Assembly (NCBI GenBank): GCA_037349105.1
Contig: JAYJMM010000026.1
Location: 620,001 to 684,000 of the forward strand
DNA length: 64,000 bases
Origin: Limnomonas spitsbergensis
Taxonomy: Eukaryota > Chlorophyta > Chlorophyceae > Chlamydomonadales
Reading direction: 5' to 3'
The notes beneath the pieces were generated by a model that saw nothing but the letters and a program-made list of their open reading frames with translations, had not been told where the DNA came from and searched no databases. The position numbers were made by a program, and so were the translations under genes. Shown piece after piece: positions 24,271 through 33,200 of this stretch (positions are counted from its first letter, which is position 1; the number at the start of each line of letters is the position of its first letter).

Positions 24271-27200
24271 CTGTCATTTGCCAGATATTGTACAGACCAT
24301 TAGGCGCCCAAAAGATGCAAGGCCGACTTGAAACCGCCAACCCTAAAGGCATGTCCTGGCCATTGTTTAGGGTACACCAGACTTACCTTGAGGGGGCAGC
24401 TGGACAGCCACCACTGTGCACATCTGCAGGCCGGCTGGGAGTGCTAAGGCTAGTCTAACATTCGACTACTACCGGTACTATCTATAAACGAGGACCGACA
24501 CTACTTTACTATTTTTTGAAGTAGGAGGCGTAAGCCACTAGGTCATCTTGTGCAAGATAACCTAGTGGCTTACGCCTACTACTGCAACAGACCGGCATAA
24601 GGCAAGTGGCCCAAGAGCAGGGCCTTCTGCGTTCGGCTCCTCTAGTCGCAAGCCACACTGTAGCTGAGCCGTATCTTCACCACCCTTCCATTAACGGTAC
24701 AACACCCCAGTCCAATCAGGTGCACGTCCTGCTGCTCACCAGTGGCCACGTCAGTGGTTTTAGGGTTAAGGGTTAAGGGTTGCCCTGAATCCTAAACAGT
24801 AATCCCTTATCCCGCCCGGCTGCTCACCTGTGGCCACATCGGTGATTTTGACGCGGAAGTACTGGCTGCGGCGGTCATTACTGTTTCCTCCAGTGCGCTC
24901 CTTCTCGGACTGGGAGACCATGACTGCGGTGGAGGAACCTGCTTTCCAATTCCCGATGACAGTACTGGTATTCAGGTATCGGATACAAAAATATAATGAG
25001 GGACAGGGTGCAGGGTTTGGGATACAGTCCATGGTTTGATGCAATCCAGTATGGCGCAGGGCTGAGCTAGACAGGGGTGGGCATGGCATGGCATGGCATG
25101 GCAGGATGCAGGACCATGGTTTCGCGCCATTGAGCCAGGAGCTGTGCAATGATGCTGCTGCCAGGGTCGCAGGGCCACACCTACGCTTGGGTACATATGC
25201 AGGATACATTATGGCTGGGCAAGGGCAATGGGGCCGAGCATATTTGAGGTTTCACAGTCCCATAACCCTTGACCCCCAGAGGAGAGATCCATTGACCCCA
25301 TGACCTAACCCTGATCTTCATCCAGAAGAAGCAGCACCCGTGCACTCGACAACTGTATCTGCCTCCACAACCTGAATTAGCATTCAACCCAAGGCCCCGT
25401 GCTACACTTGTTCCCTTCAACACTGCCTGTGCCTCCACAACCTAAATCTGCATCGTGCCTAACTATTTAAAGGTCCAGGTCCCTTCCCCCCTTATCTGTC
25501 TCAAGGGGCAGCCATCGAGGCAAAATAACCCACAGAAGAAATGGAGGACATCAAGGGGGTCATCTGCTCGATCCAGTCTAGACTGCAGTTCCCCCCTGCT
25601 TGGCGGCTGGCACACATGGCTAGAGGGGTGTTGTGGTGTATTTTTGTCCATACCTTAATTACAAATGGTATGCATTAATCGTTGCGGACATGTGAGTGCT
25701 CAACGAATATGTCCTCTGTCACGAGAATTTGCTCTCCTTCACCTTTTCCCCGGGCCTTCAATTTCCTTTGTCTCAACCACCCATGCTGCAGAGTCCTTCA
25801 AAGAGCGTGGCCCATCCAAGCTTTCCCTCAAACTCGTGTAGGGACCCGAAGTGGCCACAACTGGTGTAGGGACCTTAAGTGGCCACAACTGGTGTAGGGA
25901 TCTTAAGTGGCCACAACTGGTGTAGGGATCTTAAGTGGCGACAACTGGTGTAGGGACCCGAAGAGGCCACAACTGGGCTAATGGAGACATGTCTTCAATG
26001 GTTCATTGCCGTTTGTTCAAGCAAAATGGCTTGTTGCATATCACCCTATTTTCTGCAACATAACCTCAGACGTGTGGTCACCAATTTCTGCAACACGACC
26101 TCAGCCATCTAGTGAACACTGATTATTTTTCTGTTAACCTAAATCCCCTAAAATCACCCCCCTGAGGCCCTTCATACAAGCACTCAACCTCCATCATGCC
26201 TGAGGCTAACCCATGTCATCAAACACTCCACAGTCTGAATATTCAAGCATTCAGGGTCCAGGCCCCTGCCTCCCTTGAAAATAGCTAACATCAAGCCCTT
26301 CATTCGAACCCTTAACCTTCATTGCACCCTAGCATCTGAGGGTCCAGACAATGTCCAAGCCCCTTCCCCTTGGAAATAGATAGCTAAATTTCCCTGAGGG
26401 GAAGGGGCCTGGACCCTCGTGCCCAAAGCCCTTCATAAAAACACTCTCACCTGTGCCCTCGAAGACAGCGTCCGCCTCCACTGCCGCAGAAGCCGCTCCG
26501 GACTCAGAGGTAGCGGCGGCCGAGGGCGGCTCAACGCTGTCCGCCCCGGATAGCGGGTTCCACCCCTCTTTGACATCAGCGGCCTTGGGAATTGACGCGG
26601 AAGCTACCGGGTCGTCCGCAGCACCTCCACCGGCACTCAGCGACGGCTCGGCCGAGATGAGCTCAGCAGCCGACAGCGGGACAGCATACTTCGCCTCTTC
26701 CTTGTAGTACTCCTGCGGTACAAGGCATCCAGCGGCAGTACATGGTGTGGGTGCAATTAGCACATGGTGCAGAGGCGCCTCAATTGCAAGGGACAGAAAA
26801 AATCCATGCAAGGGCTTCTCAATGGCCAGGGGCAGCGAACCAACCATGCAACATCGATGCACCCTGCAGAGATAATGCAAGGAACCACCTGGCTATGGCC
26901 AAAGGCAAGAGTAAGTCACCATTCGTTATAAACGTAGGTTACCATCCGTTTGTTGCTACTGTAGGTAACCAAAGCCACCACCTTTGGGGCATGAGAACAC
27001 ACCAGCTCCTGCCACAACAGGCGCACACCTACTCCCCCCCCTCAAACGCCAGCTGCCAGGGCCCGATCTACCCCCCCCCCTAAAACACCGGCTGCCAGGG
27101 CCCGATCTACCCCCCCCCCTAAAACACCGGCTGCCAGGGCCCGATCTACTCCCCCCCCTAAAACACCGGCTGCCAGGGCCCGATCTACCCCCCCCCCTAA

Positions 27201-30200
27201 AACACCGGCTGCCAGGGCCCGATCTACCCCCCCCCCTAAAACACCGGCTGCCAGGGCCCGATCTACCCCCCCCCCTAAAACACCGGCTGCCAGGGCCCGA
27301 TCTACTCCCCCCCCTCAAACGCCAGCTGCCAGGGCCCGATCTACCCCCCCCCCTAAAACACCGGCTGCCAGGGCCCGATCTACCCCCCCCCCTAAAACAC
27401 CGGCTGCCAGGGCCCGATCTACTCCCCCCCCTCAAACGCCAGCTGCCAGGGCCCGATCTACCCCCCCCCCTAAAACACCGGCTGCCAGGGCCCGATCTAC
27501 TCCCCCCCCTCAAACGCCAGCTGCCAGGGCCCGATCTACCCCCCCCCCTAAAACACCGGCTGCCAGGGCCCGATCTACTCCCCCCCCTCAAACGCCAGCT
27601 GCCAGGGCCCGATCTACTCCCCCCCCTCAAACGCCAGCTGCCAGGGCCCGATCTACTCCCCCCCCTCAAACGCCAGCTGCCAGGGCCCGATCTACTCCCC
27701 CCCCTCAAACGCCAGCTGCCAGGGCCCGATCTACTCCCCCCCCTCAAACGCCAGCTGCCAGGGCCCGATCTACTCCCCCCCCTCAAACGCCAGCTGCCAG
27801 GGCCCGACCTTCCGTCCCCTCATACGCAAATGGCCAAGGCCCGGCCAAGCCCCCAGCACAGATTGCCAAGGCTTGCCTACCCTGACTGAAACACAAACTA
27901 CCAGGGCCCAGGTACCGCTGCCCTATTCCCCATGCACCAGCTGCCACAGCCCACAGCCCAGCATAGAAGGCATCAGGACGAGAGTGCAAGCTTTCTAGTC
28001 ACCGGCAGTCCATTTACAAATTTCACTCAACCAATGCTGGATGAAATTAGTAATTTCATCCAACCACCCTATGTGGACATCAAGAAGCGCATTTGACGAG
28101 GAGGGGAACCAATCAAATATCCAATACATGTTTGTCTGCATAGAGTTCAGATTCCTAAGGCATGGATCCAACAAGTAGTTATGGAAATGAATAGCTGAGG
28201 AACGATTGTACGCCTTTTACTAGTACTGCAGAGTCTTATGGGACGCTCCTTTGAGACTGCGTAATTGGCAGGTCCTACATCCAACCCTACAAAATATATC
28301 GAACCCTTAAACTTGACCACGGTGAAGTGAATGATCCTCGTTGCTGCATAGCCACCTCACCAGAGACAAGGCCACACGAGTGACTTCCGTAATCCGCAAA
28401 TCAGGGCGGATCATTCATATAACTTGAAAGCACACATGCAGCGCATCCTCTAAATGTTGGCCATGTCCCTAAGCCCAGCACCGTTGGCAGTAGCGTATGT
28501 CATGCAAGGGCTGGCACGCACCGGGAACCCCACTGCCGCTTGAATCTCCTTGAACGATCCCATATGCTCAAGTCCAGGCACCTGGCCCTTCTTGAGACCC
28601 TCCAGCGCGGTCTCCATGGCTCGGATACTCACCCCTAGCAGAGACAGGGGGTACGCGACAAGCTGCGGCAGGGAGGCAACAGAGGCGAGCTAAAATATGA
28701 GGGTTTCTAGGGTTCAGAGGTCGAAATGTTTGTGATTACCGGTATATCTTTACAGAGGCTGTAGACATCGTACGGTTCCATCGGGGCCAGGACAAGTGGT
28801 TATTTTAGGGATGTCATTTGTGTCTCTCAGAAAGGAAAGCGGCAGGCGCAGAACATTACCTGATCCTAACACAAAAGAAAGTGTTCCGGTATTTCCTGGT
28901 ATGGAGCGACAGCACTTGACTCAAATACCGTTCTTTGCTTGATACGTATTTTGGGTACAAGTAGTACCCGGCGGTACGCGGTACCGAAGACAAATTGCAC
29001 TGATCAGGGCATGAGGCCTAAGGAGCCGACCACATCCACATATCATTTCATTGGAATCTATGTGATGCAGAACCAGACAGAGCAGGACAACTGCTTCACT
29101 GCAGCTGCTGCCAACACACCGCCGTCTACCTGGCAGCCGGCGTCTTTCAGCTGGGCCAGGGTCAAACAGCATCACTCAGTCAGATGCGTGAGGCTGACTG
29201 AACTGGCAAAAACCACTTCAGGTTCACACAGAAAATTCAAAAAAACAGCATCACACATGCATAATGTACAGGGCATCGTTTCTATTAGCCGATATTTTGC
29301 ATGTGGCCCAGGGTTAATGCATCGTGCGCAAAGTTCACCCGCAAAAACTTCTTCAGGCTCAAACAAAACATACAAAAGTAACCTTCCGCACAACGGTACT
29401 GCAGAGCAAGGTCCTGTTTACCTTAAAGCCAATATCTTGTAGCTGGTCTGGGGTGAGAATCGGAGTCTTGCCACCGCCCTCCAGCATGTTGGCCATCTGG
29501 GGCAGGGCAGATTTTTCAGGAGGGCAGGAGGGCAGGAGGGCAGATTTTTCATTCAGAAGGGTGTGACATTTAAGGATTATGGGTTATGGCCCCACTCCAG
29601 CTCCTGCACTTCAACACGTTGGCAACCTGAGGGCGTTTTTTCAGGAGAGGGGGGAGAGGATAGGACCAAGGTTGAAAAGGAACAACCCAGCTCCAGCTCC
29701 TGCCTTCCTGCCCTCCTGTATTATGTCGGCCAATTGAGTGCACGGACCCCGAACCAGCCCATGTCTCCTCTCCCTCTCGCTCACCTTGGGCAGCCTCGGC
29801 GCCGTCATGCAGAACGTTCTCATCTCCGCCTCGCTTTCCAGCGCGTCAACGAATATAATGTCAGCCCCCGCCTCGGCAAAGGCGGCCACGCGCCACATAG
29901 CCTCCTCCATGGACACAGCCTGACGTGAATCCTGCAAGTGCGGGAGGCTAAGGTTAAGATTGGATAGGGTTTGGGTCTACCGGATTGGGATCAAGTCTCC
30001 GGGGTCAGTGCTGAGGTCAGCGGGGTCAGGATTTAATTCCAATGGATCGGGACAAAAAGTCTCAGACACCATGCCGGCCCATGTTCAAGCAATCGCACCA
30101 CACGCAGCATCGCCTGACCCTCTGCATGGCCTGACAGGAGTCCTACAAGTGCAGGAAGCAAGGGTCAGGGTTCAAGTCCACGAGGGCGTTGAAGTCCACA

Positions 30201-33200
30201 AGAAGCCCTGTGGTGATTGCCCGGGATTTCCCGGAATATGGTTTGGTGCCCACTTAAATAAGCACTGCTGCCCGTGACAGGAGTCCTTCAAGAGCAGGAA
30301 ACAAGGGTCAGGGTTGCAGTCCACTGATACATTGTCTGCCCCTACTTGAGCAAACATGTCCACACGCAAGAGCATCTTGTCATAGACCCGGCCTGAAGCG
30401 ATTCCTAAAAGTGCGATTGACGGGGGACAAGGTTTTAAGTCTAGGGCCTGGTTTGGGGTCCAGGGTCTAGGGTCCAAGTTCAGGGCATGCCCCTTTAATA
30501 TTACCGAGCGTGCAGGGCGGCGCATACACCATGCCCAGGGGAATATTCTAGGCTACAAGATATCCTCTAGGGGCCACGGGCAAAGTGAGCCTCCCCACCA
30601 CACCCATGACGGGGAAGGTTTAGGGGTTGGGGTTGGGGGTTGGGCTACAGGGATCTTCTCACCAGAAGGCCATTGGTTTGTGTGACAGCATTGTTTTAGA
30701 TCACTCAAGCCACACTCCAGCTACATTCAGCTACGTCCAAGCCTTTCAACCAGGGTGGGCGGGTGCAACAGGCTACATTCCTTGGAGAGCCGACTCGACA
30801 TGTTCATCAAGGCTTGGTCTCAATCGGCTCGGTGGTTCCTTGCTGGCAGCCCCCCCAAGGCGGCCTGGTTAAGTATGCAATTTTTAAGCTGCATTTAACC
30901 GTCATGCCCCAATAGGGCGTGGCTTTCTTTCTAACCATACACCGTACGTGCAGCATCTATGCAGCGTACGTGCAGCATTCATGCAACGTACGTGCAACAT
31001 CCATGCAGCATCCTAGCGACATTCATTAAGCCCCCCACCGAGTGATTTTCTTTCACTCCCGAGAGACCCTACAAAGTTAATTTTAAGCACGTTGGGTCAC
31101 AGCCACTATGTGCACATAATTCAGGGACTAACGGTAGATTGAAGGGTTGACTCCGAGTCCTGAACTGCAGGTTAAGAGCGCGAGGTCTCACACTGCAAGC
31201 ACCATGCTGCTCATCTGCTCCCTCCCTCTCACCGTGCGAGCCACTATGAGGATGTCAGCACCCTCATCCCTGGGTGAACGTGGTCAGGAGGCATCATTTA
31301 GGCAGGGGGGAGGGCGAGGAGCGCGGAGCGCGTGGAGCTGGAAGAAAAATATGCCTCACAGCCGACCAGGACGATGACGTGACTTCAAAATTTGGTATTT
31401 TCTGATGCTAGGTATGAACGGGGTAAGCATGCGTCCCCCATGCATGGCTGCCCTGATGTGCGATTTCTACAAGAGTATGAAGGGTGTGGACGGGGTGGGT
31501 ACTCACCTCACATTCACTGCTACATCATCTATATGGGTATGAACGGGGTGTGGATTGAGTTTGAAAGCGTAATGGATCACAGCTGGGTATGGGTGGGGTT
31601 CGGAAATGATATGCCTGTATGCATGCACCTTGCGTCCACTGCAGCTTTGATGCGGGACACTGCCTCCTCACGTCCAACCACGCGCTTTCCACGCACGTGC
31701 CCACACGATTTTGGAGAGACTTGATCCTCAATCAGAATTCCTGGGGGAAATGAATGACAAGAAAAACCACTTGGGTGCAATATTTGAAGTGCACGAAATG
31801 GATACAAAGGGGGGAGGGGTATTTCGGACCCGGAGGTCCTGACAGAGCATCTGGCAATCAGCCCCTGACACTGTCTATGGTATACCACCGCTAATACTGC
31901 GCCTGGAGCTGATGGTCTAATCACAACCGCCATTCATTCATAGACATTAGACCTGAAACACGACCAGACATTCCAGGTTTCACCAGCCACCCCTGCTTGT
32001 ACATAGCATGCTCAGCTAGCATAGATCATAAGAACCCGATATATTGGGTTTCACCAGCATTCCTAGCTTGCGCGTAGGATTCAGGGTTACGGCGTACCAG
32101 CCAAGCCTGCTTAAGCGCATTACGCTCACCACGCACGGACATGGACCCGACGTCCTGGGTTTTACCAGCATCTCCGGCTTGCGCAAAGGATAAAGGGTTT
32201 TAGGCAAAGGATAGGCTTGCGTAAAGGATAAAAGGTAGGCAAACCCGGCTTACATAAAGGATTAAGGGTAGGCCAACCCTGCTTGTGCGTAGGGTTGAGG
32301 GTTTAGGCTACCGCGCAAATCCGCTTGCGTGTTGGGCTGAGGTTTGGACTTACCTGCAAATCCTGCTTGCGCATATCCTTGGACTGTCCGCTTGACGTTC
32401 ATTGCGTTGCCATAGCCTGCACATGTTGTTCATGTGGATGTTGTTGTCGCTTTAACCGGTATGATTGTGGATGATGTTGTTGCTTTAACCGGTATTGAGA
32501 TACTTGCATCTCCGCCTAGACTCGATGGCCCTTCCGAAACCTGCACCAAGAGTTCTATTTGTGTCCCTGATGGTGGAGGCGGCCCGCCCGGACAATCAGC
32601 GTAGCTTATTGTACCGTGGCAGATCCCGCCTTGCGGCTATACGCTTTAGAGAATGATCGGGATTACTCTGGTGCCTCTGGGCACTCCAGCAGAGTAATCC
32701 CGATGATTCTCTAAAGCGGGATCCGTCATATTTTCTGCCCTGGAAGATACCCTGAAATGATTCAGGCCCGGGTGGATTTTTGTCAACTTAAATTCTGTCC
32801 TCCCACTATTCAAAATCCCAGGCAAAGTTTTGTCCCATTTGAAACAAGCACCTGTGTCGCCGTCTCCTATGACAGGCATGTGCTTGGTAGCTTCCATGAT
32901 GTACCGCCCCTGGGGAGGAAGGGTCGAGGGTTCACACTTCTCAGCATAGGCTGTTCAAAACTGCACACCAGAGTTTGTTCCCAGAGGCCCAGCATTCCCA
33001 TCGGACAAGTCAGACGTGAGTTTAGGCCAGCGTTGGAAAACGTGTGCGCAGTGCGCCCCCCCCCCCCCTTCCTCTCCTCATTGTCGATCAGGCCTGCTGA
33101 AGGTAAAGGGTTGCCACCACAGGTAACTCCACACTCCTCATTCCTCCACCCACCTGATCCACCATCTCTGCATAAGTGATCAGTCCAGTGTCCGGTGCCC

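Noticed and set aside
26956..27889. Proline-rich and Gly/Arg-rich ORFs over the 39-bp repeat
   Set aside because: They lie inside intron 10 of the mutase/lyase gene and result from a repeat length divisible by three.
29385..29442. Plus-strand ORF ends near 29.4 kb as a coding gene
   Set aside because: It lies opposite exon 9 and intron sequence of the minus-strand gene.
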